In this document: piece after piece, positions 36,901-44,023 of the stretch | How positions within the stretch are numbered: the stretch's first letter is position 1 | Layout: every line of letters begins with the position of its first letter | DNA from: Solidesulfovibrio alcoholivorans DSM 5433 | GTDB lineage: Bacteria > Desulfobacterota > Desulfovibrionia > Desulfovibrionales > Desulfovibrionaceae | NCBI RefSeq assembly: GCF_000702665.1 | Contig: NZ_JNJA01000005.1 | Coordinates: 186,001-250,000, forward strand | Reading direction: 5' to 3' | DNA length: 64,000 bases | Made by a program: the position numbers and the translations under genes | Notes under the pieces: model-generated | Databases searched by the model: none | Told to the model about the DNA's origin: nothing | Seen by the model: the letters and a program-made list of their open reading frames with translations, nothing else

Positions 36901-37158
36901 TTCGAACTCGGGCTCGCCGGGGCCGAGGAACTGGCCGGCATGGACGACGCCGCCATCCTGCGCCTGGTGTTTCGCGACGGATTCACCTCGCGCCGGGTGG
37001 CAGGGGATCTGTCCGGACGGGGCGTGGGGCTCGCCGCAGTGCGCGCCGAGGCCGCACGCCTGGGCGGAACGATCGATTTGGAAAACACCCCCGGCCATGG
37101 GAGCCGATTCGTGATCGAGGTTCCCCTTGAGCCGCACAAGACGTCCGTGGAGGGTTAA
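33994..37158 (+). CDS. Sensor with two periplasmic solute-binding domains, PAS, HPt and CheA-type ATPase
   Basis: 1054-residue membrane sensor. A Sec signal (MRALFFLLPW...ARA-DD) leads to two tandem bacterial solute-binding family 3 domains (about 30-255 and 285-515), a membrane segment (about 524-546), a PAS-like region (570-680), an HPt domain with His744 in VHTFKG, and a CheA-type HATPase with N-box HVIRNAVDHGLEPP near 911 and GRGVGLAAV. There is no HisKA dimerisation domain and no CheW-like domain. The periplasmic pair should bind amino acids or similar small molecules. The ATG at 33994 gives a normal signal peptide; an ATG at 33940 is the alternative, and the open frame to 33901 starts in a terminator. 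It overlaps the next gene by one base. Confidence 0.85.
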   Translation: MRALFFLLPWALLLAAAASSARADDLELTPDEKAFIEAHPVIRFCDTDWRPLSIFEDGRISGLFHDYYTLISQKTGLAFQFERIGDGHDFQQVLDALREKRIDMIDGTGKTPDRARYAIFVGPFLRFPLAIMARDDATAYSLATLAHKKVAAGRGGTAYEYIKANGRDITLLPARDASDALSMVAMGQADAAVENLAVAAYAIRASGLTNVKISGQLDYNFEIYTLVRDDWPQLASILKKGQALVTEAEMAALLAKWLPVYKHGVANPESGLDTAGPAAGAIALTERERDYLARKKALSYCVDPDWPPIERIDENGRYVGIGADFLKLIGERIGVPMVLVPTASWSQTLEAVKKRRCDFLPAASDTKDRRRFLRFTSPYLHFPMVVATLAKAPYIENPESLAGKTLGVVNGYASLDILRAKYPGMNLKEVPSVAEGLKLVADGRLYGYIDTVPAISQALAKDHYSDLKIAGRLEAHLDLAMASRDDEPELASLFQKAVNTLTKEESDAIMKRWLAVTFEQGFDYALVWKIVAGAVCVLVVVVWWNRKLSSLNRALRQANEARDAAARRVAALLDNAGQGFLSVDRDGMVDPQYSAECRNLFGRDIAGDNVAALLFPHDEADGAAMSVNVRRVVDEPDPYRRDLYISLMPPMIRRGEASLRLAYRPLGEDRLMFVITDVTGEARLKDAVTRERNRLACVVAAVRDQRDFFAVLDDFAAFRREGAAQAQAAPDERQALDALYRKVHTFKGLFLQLECGHVAKALDTLEDRLSQLRQEAASDREAVCALLDGNDVDAALEQDLDVVREALGREYFDRRGEVCLDGALAGALASLAGRLLSRLDELGLDAADAAVLGAARTLRFVDLRRMLAVYPRTARRLAAAQGKELAPFAVEGDAVLVDPARYAALAKSLIHVIRNAVDHGLEPPAEREALGKDEVCHISLVVEAMPGKVRIVVADDGRGVDVGLIRSRAFELGLAGAEELAGMDDAAILRLVFRDGFTSRRVAGDLSGRGVGLAAVRAEAARLGGTIDLENTPGHGSRFVIEVPLEPHKTSVEG

Positions 37159-37679
37159 TGACCGAGCACCTTGACCTTGCCGCTTTTCTGCGCGCCCTGG
37201 CCGACCGCACCGACGCCTTTTTCCGCGAGGAACTCGGCATCCTCCTGTCGCCGCCGGACTTCCATGTCGACGACGTGCAGAAGCTCGACCTGCGCCACAC
37301 CACGGCGATCCTCAGCGCCGCCGGGCAGCTCAAGCTCTACCTGGCCTACAGTTTCGACGCCGCCCTGCTCGACACCGCCTTCGTCGCCTACACCGACGGC
37401 CTCGACATCGGCGAGGACGAACGCGAGGACGCCGTCCAGGAAACCGCGGGCGATATCATCAACATCATCGTCGGCAACGCCCTGGCCGACGTCGCCGAAA
37501 AAGGCCCGGCCATCGCGCTTTCCCCGCCTATCATCCTGACCGAGGCCAAGTCCGTCATGCGCCACCGGGCGGCCAAGTTCGCCTCGGCAGAGCTGTCGGC
37601 CGAGCCAGGCCGGCTGAGCATCCACCTCATCGGGCCGGGGGAGCTTTTCAACGACTCCCTGGAATACGTGAAGGAGTAG
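37158..37679 (+). CDS. CheX-like protein (CheC/CheX phosphatase fold)
   Basis: 173-residue protein resembling CheX, which removes phosphate from CheY. The segment VQETAGDIINIIVGNAL lines up with the CheX helix ExxNxxxGN, but the acidic position is Asp99 rather than Glu (D-x2-N102-x3-GN). The downstream part (PPIILTEAKSVMRHRAAKFA) also fits the family. It starts on the last base of the sensor stop (TAATG) and is three bases ahead of cheY, so it probably acts on that receiver. Loss of activity or a changed mechanism is possible given the Asp. Confidence 0.75.
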   Translation: MTEHLDLAAFLRALADRTDAFFREELGILLSPPDFHVDDVQKLDLRHTTAILSAAGQLKLYLAYSFDAALLDTAFVAYTDGLDIGEDEREDAVQETAGDIINIIVGNALADVAEKGPAIALSPPIILTEAKSVMRHRAAKFASAELSAEPGRLSIHLIGPGELFNDSLEYVKE

Positions 37680-37682
37680 GGC

Positions 37683-38060
37683 ATGAAACCGCTTCGCATT
37701 ATGGTGGTGGACGACTCCGGCCTCACCGTCAAGAAAATGGTCAAGATGCTGGAAGGCCTCGGGCACGAGGTGGCGGCCGTGGCCGCTACCGGTCAGGAAG
37801 CCGTGGACGCCTACGCCGCTGTGGCCCCGGACATCGTGGCCATGGACATCACCATGCCCGACCTCGACGGCATTGAGGCCACCCGCCGCATCATGGCCGT
37901 CTCCCCCGACGCCCGCATCGTCATCGTCACCTCCCACGGCCAGGAGCAGATGGTCATGGACGCCATCGAAGCCGGGGCCAAGGGCTATATCCTCAAGCCC
38001 GTCAAGCCGGAAAAGCTCAAGGAAACCCTCGAAACCGTGGCCGCAAAGTATCTCCCATGA
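37683..38060 (+). CDS. CheY-like response regulator
   Basis: 125-residue stand-alone receiver: DD at 10-11, phospho-acceptor Asp55 in MDITMPDLDG, Thr in VIVTSHG and Lys in LKPVKPE. Very close to chemotaxis-type CheY. It lies in a run of overlapping genes between the CheX-like protein and a PAS kinase; its final four bases overlap the kinase start. The HPt/CheA-type sensor and the kinase are both possible phosphodonors. No output domain, so it acts by protein contact. Confidence 0.88.
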   Translation: MKPLRIMVVDDSGLTVKKMVKMLEGLGHEVAAVAATGQEAVDAYAAVAPDIVAMDITMPDLDGIEATRRIMAVSPDARIVIVTSHGQEQMVMDAIEAGAKGYILKPVKPEKLKETLETVAAKYLP

Positions 38061-39211
38061 ACGCCTCCATGCTCGAAAGCGCCTTGCTCCAGACGCATTT
38101 CGACGTCATTCCCTTTGGCATCTATGTCGTGGATGTGTCGACTTACGAAATCGTCTTCGTCAACAAGCACTTCCGGGACATGCTGGGCGCCGCCGAAGGT
38201 CGGCGGTGCCACGAGGTGCTCTTCGACGAGCCCGGCCCCTGCCTGCATTGCCGCATTCCCGAACTGCTCACCGACGCCGGCATGCCGAACGGCGTCACCG
38301 TGATCTACGACCATTACAACGAACGCGAGGAGCACTGGTACCAGATGCAGGAAAAGACCATGGGCTGGCCCGATGGCCGCGTGGTCAAGTATGCCATCGC
38401 CGTGGACATTTCCGAGCTCAAGGAAACGCAGAACCGCCTCGCCGAGGCCCATGCCGAGCTGGCCATCCGCAACAAGGAGCTCGCCGGCCGCAACCGTGTG
38501 CTCCAGGAAAACATCGAGCTGCGCGAACACGTCGAGCGCATCGCCCGCCACGACCTCAAAGCGCCTCTTTCGGCGCTCATCGGCCTGCCCCAGGTGCTGC
38601 TCGACAACTATGACCTGCCCCCCGACGCCGAGAAGGTGGTGCGCCTCATCGAGCAGGCCGGCCATTCCATGCTCGAGATGCTCAACCAGTCCCTGGTGCT
38701 CTACCGCCTGGAAACCGGGGCCTATGACCTCTCTTCCCAGCCGCTCGACCTCGCGGACATGGTCCGGCGCACGGCCGCGCGCCTGGCCACCATGTCCGTG
38801 GCCCGCAGCCGCACGATCCGCCTGACGCGAAACGGCGTGCCCCTGGCCACGAAGGACGTCGTCCCCCTCGACGGCGACGCGCTCCTGCTCGACCCCATGC
38901 TGCAAAATCTCCTGGTCAACGCCCTGGAGTCCACGCCCCACGGTGGCGAGGTCGTCATCGACATCCGCGACGACGATCCCGCGACCCTGGCCGTGGTTCT
39001 GTCCAACCAGGGGGAAGTGCCCGCAGGCATCCGCGACCGGATGTTCGACAAGTACGTCACCATGGGCAAGCGGGGCGGCACGGGGCTCGGTGCCTATTCC
39101 GCCGCCCTGGCCGCCAGGGCGCACGGCGGCGGCGTCGCCCTGGACGCGGGCGTTCCCGGCCGCACCAGCGTGACCGTCACGTTGCCGCGCCGGCCCGGTA
39201 GCGCGTCATGA
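38057..39211 (+). CDS. PAS histidine kinase with Cys-motif PAS domain
   Basis: 384-residue soluble kinase: one PAS domain (about 8-120), coiled linker, HisKA-like helix with His165 in IARHDLKAPLSAL, and HATPase (about 260-378, GGTGLGAYSA). The PAS has C-H-x8-P-C-x2-C (Cys51, 62, 65). Residues 8-140 are nearly the same as those of the next gene, including the linker NRLAEAHAEL, so the two arose by duplication with different outputs. It overlaps cheY and the next gene by four bases each (ATGA). Confidence 0.87.
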   Translation: MNASMLESALLQTHFDVIPFGIYVVDVSTYEIVFVNKHFRDMLGAAEGRRCHEVLFDEPGPCLHCRIPELLTDAGMPNGVTVIYDHYNEREEHWYQMQEKTMGWPDGRVVKYAIAVDISELKETQNRLAEAHAELAIRNKELAGRNRVLQENIELREHVERIARHDLKAPLSALIGLPQVLLDNYDLPPDAEKVVRLIEQAGHSMLEMLNQSLVLYRLETGAYDLSSQPLDLADMVRRTAARLATMSVARSRTIRLTRNGVPLATKDVVPLDGDALLLDPMLQNLLVNALESTPHGGEVVIDIRDDDPATLAVVLSNQGEVPAGIRDRMFDKYVTMGKRGGTGLGAYSAALAARAHGGGVALDAGVPGRTSVTVTLPRRPGSAS

Positions 39212-40140
39212 TGGAAAACGCGCTCTTCGAGAGCCATTTCGATCTCATCCCCTTCGGCATCTACGTCGTGGACGCGGCTTCCTACACCCTCATTTACAGC
39301 AACAAAGCCTTCATCGAGCGTTTCGGCGACCACCATGGCCGCATCTGCCACAAGGCGCTCTATGAAAACGACGCGCCATGCCGGCACTGCCGCATGGCCG
39401 AACTGCTTGCGCCGGACGGGTTGCCAAACGGCGCCACCCAGGTTTTCGAGCATTTCAACGAGGCCGACGACCGCTGGTACCAGATGCAGGTGCGGGCCAT
39501 GACCTGGCCCGACGGCAGGGTGGTCAAGTATTCCATCGCCGTGGACATCTCCGAACTCAAGGAGACGCAGAACCGCCTCGCCGAGGCCCACGCCGAGTTG
39601 GCGCTGAAGAACATCGAACTCGTGCGCCTGTCCACCACGGATTTGCTCACGGGCCTGGCCAATCGCCAACACGCGGATGCCCGCCTGGCCGAGGTCCTGG
39701 CCCGGGCCGGGGCGCAGGGCCGGCCGCTTGGCCTCATCATGCTCGACATCGACCACTTCAAGGCCATAAACGACCGCTACGGCCATCTGCGCGGCGACAC
39801 GGTCCTTGCCGCCCTGGGCGCGTTGTTGCGCGGCGGCGTGCCCGTGGACTGCGAAATCGGCCGCTGGGGCGGCGAGGAGTTCGTGGTGCTTTGTCCGGGG
39901 ATGGCCCTGGACGCGGCCTTCCGGCTGGCCGAAGATTTGCGGCGCGCCACCCACGCCCTTGTCCTCGAGACCGGGGGGCTGCGCGTCACGTGCAGTTTCG
40001 GCGTGGCGGCGGCGCGCGCCGGCGATACTGGTGAAAGCCTCCTGGCCCGGGCCGACCAGGCTCTTTACGCTGCCAAATCCCTGGGCCGCGACCGGGTCGA
40101 GGCCGAGGAGGCGCAACGTCCGTCGATCGAGGATGCATGA
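39208..40140 (+). CDS. PAS-GGDEF diguanylate cyclase
   Basis: 310-residue cytoplasmic protein: PAS (about 5-115) with C-H-x8-P-C-x2-C (Cys47, 58, 61), short coiled linker, and a GGDEF domain (about 140-300). The active loop is RWGGEEF (221-225), a competent variant, and the metal-binding Asp is in MLDIDHFK. The RxxD inhibitory site five residues ahead of the loop is absent (PVDC there), so product inhibition at that site is not expected. It should make cyclic di-GMP in response to the same class of signal as the kinase before it. It overlaps eboD by four bases. Confidence 0.88.
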   Translation: MMENALFESHFDLIPFGIYVVDAASYTLIYSNKAFIERFGDHHGRICHKALYENDAPCRHCRMAELLAPDGLPNGATQVFEHFNEADDRWYQMQVRAMTWPDGRVVKYSIAVDISELKETQNRLAEAHAELALKNIELVRLSTTDLLTGLANRQHADARLAEVLARAGAQGRPLGLIMLDIDHFKAINDRYGHLRGDTVLAALGALLRGGVPVDCEIGRWGGEEFVVLCPGMALDAAFRLAEDLRRATHALVLETGGLRVTCSFGVAAARAGDTGESLLARADQALYAAKSLGRDRVEAEEAQRPSIEDA

Positions 40141-41276
40141 TCCGTACAACTTCGCAGCATATCGCGCTCGCCTTCGATTTTCCCGTCCTTTTCACCCGTG
40201 ACGCCTTCGACCCGGCCAATCCCGCCTTGGTCGCGGCCGTGGAGCGGGCCGGGCCCGGGCCGCACCGCCTGGGCGTGGTCGTGGACGCGGGAGCGGCCGG
40301 GGCCGAGCCCGGGCTGTGCGATCGCATAAGCGGTTTTTTCGCGGCGCGCGCCGACGTTTTCGCCCTGGTCGCGCCGCCGCTGGTCGTCCCCGGCGGCGAG
40401 CGGGCCAAGGCGGATTTCGCCGTGGTCGAGGCCGTGTGGCGGCATATTTTCGAGACGCGGCTTTGCCGCCAGTCGTTTCTGCTCGTGCTCGGCGGCGGCG
40501 CGGTGCTCGACGCCGCCGGCTTCGCTGCGGCCACGGCCCACCGGGGCGTGCGCCTTGTGCGCATGCCGAGCACGGCGCTGGCCCAGAACGACGCCGGCGT
40601 CGGCGTCAAAAACGGCGTCAACGCCTTCGGCCGCAAGAACTTTCTGGGCTCCTTCGCGCCGCCGTATGCCGTGGTCAACGACCACGCGCTCCTGGCGACG
40701 CTCCCCGCGCGCGAGGCGCGGGCGGGGCTGGCCGAGGCCGTCAAGGTGGCGCTCGTGCGCGACGCGGCCTTTTTCGCGCGCCTGCGCGAGCTCGCCCCGC
40801 GCCTCGCCGTGCTCGACGACGACGCCCTGGAGGAAGCCAACCGGCTTTGCGCCCTGGCGCATCTCACGCATATCGCCACGGGCGGCGACCCCTTCGAACT
40901 CGGGTCGGCGCGGCCCCTCGATTTCGGCCACTGGGCCGCCCATGCCCTGGAGGAGGCCACGCACGGGGCGCTGCGCCACGGCGAGGCCGTGGCCGTGGGC
41001 GTGGCCCTGGACACCGTGTATTCGGAGCTGACCGGCCGCATCGGTCCGGAAGCGACCGGGACCGTGCTCGCGCTTCTTGGCGCGCTGGGGCTTTCCGTGT
41101 GGCATCCCGCCCTGGATTCCCTCGACATGGAGGCTGCCGTGGCTTCCTTTCGCGAGCACCTGGGCGGCCGGCTCCACCTGAGCCTGCTCGACGGCATCGG
41201 CCGGCGCGTCGAGGTCCACGACGTGGATTTCGCGCTGATGGCCGCCGCCCGGGAGCGGCTGCGTCCGCGGGCCTGA
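40137..41276 (+). CDS. eboD: EboD-like sugar phosphate cyclase (3-dehydroquinate synthase family)
   Basis: 379-residue enzyme of the 3-dehydroquinate synthase/sugar phosphate cyclase superfamily. The nucleotide loop LGGGAVLDAAGF, the PSTALAQNDAGVGVKNGVN segment and the three metal ligands are present: Glu200 (GLAEAVK), His265 (DFGHWAAH) and His281 (LRHGEAVA), with the normal 16-residue spacing between the two His. It is more like EboD than AroB in sequence and context, because eboE follows directly. Ebo proteins are linked in other bacteria and algae to export or trafficking of a metabolite precursor; the reaction is not known. The start overlaps the diguanylate cyclase stop (ATGA). Confidence 0.82.
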   Translation: MIRTTSQHIALAFDFPVLFTRDAFDPANPALVAAVERAGPGPHRLGVVVDAGAAGAEPGLCDRISGFFAARADVFALVAPPLVVPGGERAKADFAVVEAVWRHIFETRLCRQSFLLVLGGGAVLDAAGFAAATAHRGVRLVRMPSTALAQNDAGVGVKNGVNAFGRKNFLGSFAPPYAVVNDHALLATLPAREARAGLAEAVKVALVRDAAFFARLRELAPRLAVLDDDALEEANRLCALAHLTHIATGGDPFELGSARPLDFGHWAAHALEEATHGALRHGEAVAVGVALDTVYSELTGRIGPEATGTVLALLGALGLSVWHPALDSLDMEAAVASFREHLGGRLHLSLLDGIGRRVEVHDVDFALMAAARERLRPRA

Positions 41277-41290
41277 CGCGGGAGGACGCC

Positions 41291-42394
41291 ATGGGCGCGG
41301 TCACCTACTGCACCAACATCCATGCCGGGGAGAGCCTGGCCGAGACGCGCGCGGCCCTTGCGGCGCATACGCTGCGCGTCAAGGCGGCCTGTTCGCCGGA
41401 TGCCCCTTTTCCCGTGGGGCTGCGCCTGTCGGGGCGGGCCAGCCTTGAACTTGCGCAGGCGGGGGAGGCGGAGGACCTCGGTCGGTGGCTGAAGGAAAAC
41501 GGCCTCGCCGTGACCACGGTCAACGCCTTCCCGTACGGCCGCTTCCACGACGCACCGGTCAAGGAGGCGGTCTATCTGCCGGACTGGCGCGACCCGGAGC
41601 GCCTGGCCTACACCCTGCGCCTGGCCGAGGCGCTCGCCTGCTGGCTGCCGGAGGGCGCGACGGGGTCCCTCTCCACGGTGCCCGTCGGGTTTCGCCGGGG
41701 ATTTCCCGCAAAGGACCGGCCGACAGCGCTTGCGCAGATGCGCCGCGCCCTGGCCGCCCTGGTCGCCCTGGCCGCGCGCACCGGCCGGGTGATCCGCCTG
41801 TCCGTGGAGCCCGAACCGGGCTGCCTCGTCGAAACCACGGACGAGTCCGTCGCCCTGTGCGCGGCCCTGGACCCCGAAGGCGCATACCGGCGGCATCTGG
41901 CGATCTGCTACGACTGCTGCCATCAGGCGCTGCAATACGAGGACCCGGCCGCGTCCCTGGCGCGCCTTGCCGCGGCGGGAATCGCCGTCGGGCACGTGCA
42001 GGTTTCCTCGGCACTGCATCTGGAAGGCGCGGCGCTTTCACTCCTGCGCCGTTTCGTGGAGCCCGTGTACCTGCATCAGGCCGTGGCGCGGCAAAAGGAT
42101 GGAACCCTGCTGCGGTTTAACGATCTGCACGAAGCCCTCGCCGCAGCACCGGCCGACGTTGCATCATGGCGCGTGCATTTCCATTTGCCGGTATTCGTGC
42201 GCGCATTGCCGGAATGTGAGACGACGCAGCCTTTCTTGCAGGAGATACTGCCGCTTTTCCCCCCTGATACGCCGATGGAGGTGGAGACCTACACCTGGAG
42301 CGTCCTGCCGCCAGACTTGAAAATCGCGGATGTGGCCGCGTCCATCAGCCGCGAAATCGCATGGGTGGAGGCCGCCAGGAACCGGCAGCCTTGA
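41291..42394 (+). CDS. eboE: EboE-like protein (xylose-isomerase-like TIM barrel)
   Basis: 367-residue protein resembling EboE, annotated in other genomes as a metabolite traffic protein. It opens YCTNIHAGESLAETRAAL, typical of the family, and has a sugar isomerase-like barrel with possible metal ligands in SVEPEPGCLVET, CYDCCHQALQY, VGHVQVSSALH and HFHLPVF. GGGAGGAC is ahead of the ATG. It follows eboD by 14 bases and is the last gene of the overlapping string that begins at 33994. The other usual ebo genes (A, B, C, F) are not in the window. Confidence 0.8.
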   Translation: MGAVTYCTNIHAGESLAETRAALAAHTLRVKAACSPDAPFPVGLRLSGRASLELAQAGEAEDLGRWLKENGLAVTTVNAFPYGRFHDAPVKEAVYLPDWRDPERLAYTLRLAEALACWLPEGATGSLSTVPVGFRRGFPAKDRPTALAQMRRALAALVALAARTGRVIRLSVEPEPGCLVETTDESVALCAALDPEGAYRRHLAICYDCCHQALQYEDPAASLARLAAAGIAVGHVQVSSALHLEGAALSLLRRFVEPVYLHQAVARQKDGTLLRFNDLHEALAAAPADVASWRVHFHLPVFVRALPECETTQPFLQEILPLFPPDTPMEVETYTWSVLPPDLKIADVAASISREIAWVEAARNRQP

Positions 42395-42495
42395 CGCCGC
42401 TGCGACGCATCCTTAAGACAAGAGCAAGACTGCGGCTTCGCGCGCTGTCGCGCGTTGCGGGAAAGGCGCCGCCATGCGGCGAAGCAGGGGGGGGC

Positions 42496-44013
42496 ATGAA
42501 GGCATCGAACGCGCATCAAGGGTTTGCCCTGTTCCTTGTCTGCGCCGTCTGCTTGCTGCCTTGGGGAGCGCGGGCGGCGAGCACCAACCAGCTTTCCACG
42601 ACCAACGACACCGATTACCAGACCGCCCTTGCCGCCATAGATGCCAAGGACTACAACACGGCGTTCGTCTATCTCAACAATGCGCTGACGAACAACAGCC
42701 AGAACGGCTATGTGTATCTGGAACGGTCGAAACTCGATCTGCTTTATTATCTGCCGTCCAATGCCGTCAGCGACGCGACGACCGCCGTCGCCTACCTGCG
42801 CGCTTCGGATACATGCGACCAGTTCCTGCAATCGGACAACCCGCTGCTCCTTGCTTCTTCAAGCACGTATAACACCCTTGGCCTGACCTCCGGCCTGAGC
42901 GGACTTTACGGTTACGGTAGCGTCCTCAACCTGACTTCCATCAACGGCCTGTCGTCCACGGGAACCTCGACCACCTCCGGTTCCACAACGACGGGAACGA
43001 CCGGCACGACAGGGACGACAACAACCGGCACGACGGGGACAACTTCCGGCACGGGCACGACCACTTCGACGACGAGTTCGTCGACCTCTTCTTCCTCCTC
43101 GACGACCAGTTCCGGCCTCTTCGCCTCCTCGAGCGGCAGCACCAATCTGCCCGTTGCCGAGGACTTGACGGACAAGGATAAAGAAAAAAATGAAACAATG
43201 AACGAATACAACGAGACGGCGACACAGATGGCGCTGTACTCGTCGTATTGTGGCGGCATCTACCTCAACAACCTGACCGCGCTTGTGGACGGCTACACGT
43301 CGCTCGGCAGGGGCTATCTGCTGGGGCAAAGCTATGCCCAGGCGCAGCGGGGCTTCGCCGCCGCCCTGGAACTCGACGAAAGCGACGCCAAGGCCGCGGC
43401 CGGCCTGGGACTGGCCTATCTCGGGCAGGGAGCCTCTTCGGCGGCGCTGACCGAACTCAATCTGGCCGTGACCTACGCGCCTTCCGAGCCGGCCGCCTAC
43501 GTGGCCAGGGGCGCCTATTGGGTCAGCATCGGGGATTACGCGCGGGCCAACGAGGAATACGAGGCCGCAGTGGCCCAGGATGCGAACTACCTGGCGGCCT
43601 ATGCGAGTTTCGGACTGCTGCGCGCGCTGCAGGGCAATTACAAATACGCCCTGGAAGCGTACGACAAGGCCTTGTCCTTAAACGCAAATTACGTCATCGC
43701 CCTGGTCGGGCGCGCGGCATCCTGGGCTGCCATCGCCACGGCCACGGCCGATCCCGTCATGGCGGCGAACTACCAGAAAAACGCCCAGAACGATCTGGCC
43801 CAGGTCCAGAAGATGCAAAACACCGTCACCACGGCGACGTCCACGTCCTACTCCAGCGGCACGTCTTCGCTGGTCGGAACGTCATACTCTCCTTCGTCCA
43901 CGACGACGTCGTATGCTTCGTCTTCCCTCCCTTACACGACAGCCTCTTCCTCCACGTCCACCACGACAAGCACGCTTTCCGTCACCGCGCCGGTGCTCGG
44001 CACTTTTTATTAA
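42496..44013 (+). CDS. Secreted TPR protein with Ser/Thr/Gly-rich tracts
   Basis: 505-residue exported protein. Signal peptide MKASNAHQGFALFLVCAV...GARA-AS. The first 100 residues hold TPR-like helices (TALAAIDAKDYNTAFVYLNN). A low-complexity tract of about 55 residues made of Ser, Thr and Gly follows, then at least three TPR units (about 275-430) and another Ser/Thr/Tyr-rich tail of about 60 residues. The frame is open further upstream, but the Met at 42496 gives the signal peptide and has a G-rich site. The gene converges on gspM with only 10 bases between stops. Function unknown; a cell-surface or secreted scaffold is plausible, perhaps passed through the neighbouring type II secretion system. 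Confidence 0.78.
   Translation: MKASNAHQGFALFLVCAVCLLPWGARAASTNQLSTTNDTDYQTALAAIDAKDYNTAFVYLNNALTNNSQNGYVYLERSKLDLLYYLPSNAVSDATTAVAYLRASDTCDQFLQSDNPLLLASSSTYNTLGLTSGLSGLYGYGSVLNLTSINGLSSTGTSTTSGSTTTGTTGTTGTTTTGTTGTTSGTGTTTSTTSSSTSSSSSTTSSGLFASSSGSTNLPVAEDLTDKDKEKNETMNEYNETATQMALYSSYCGGIYLNNLTALVDGYTSLGRGYLLGQSYAQAQRGFAAALELDESDAKAAAGLGLAYLGQGASSAALTELNLAVTYAPSEPAAYVARGAYWVSIGDYARANEEYEAAVAQDANYLAAYASFGLLRALQGNYKYALEAYDKALSLNANYVIALVGRAASWAAIATATADPVMAANYQKNAQNDLAQVQKMQNTVTTATSTSYSSGTSSLVGTSYSPSSTTTSYASSSLPYTTASSSTSTTTSTLSVTAPVLGTFY
42952..43113 (+). repeat. Ser/Thr/Gly codon low-complexity tract
   Basis: Degenerate repeats of ACG/ACC/ACA-GGN and TCN codons inside the TPR gene, with no fixed unit. 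The encoded peptide alternates TTGTTG and SSS/TT runs. It resembles linkers of surface proteins and may be variable in length between strains. Confidence 0.7.
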
Positions 44014-44023
44014 GCCGGCCGGC

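Noticed and set aside
32224..37137. An antisense open frame of more than 1600 codons across the Anbu cluster and the large sensor
   Set aside because: The + strand genes have clear catalytic motifs and ribosome sites; the antisense product is low-complexity and has no recognisable domain.
40137..41276. aroB of the shikimate pathway
   Set aside because: Superfamily is right, but the directly following eboE and the divergent sequence favour EboD; kept open as a finding.
42952..43113. Repetitive tract as a possible CRISPR or tandem-repeat locus
   Set aside because: It is in frame inside a gene, has no fixed unit or spacers, and encodes Ser/Thr/Gly.
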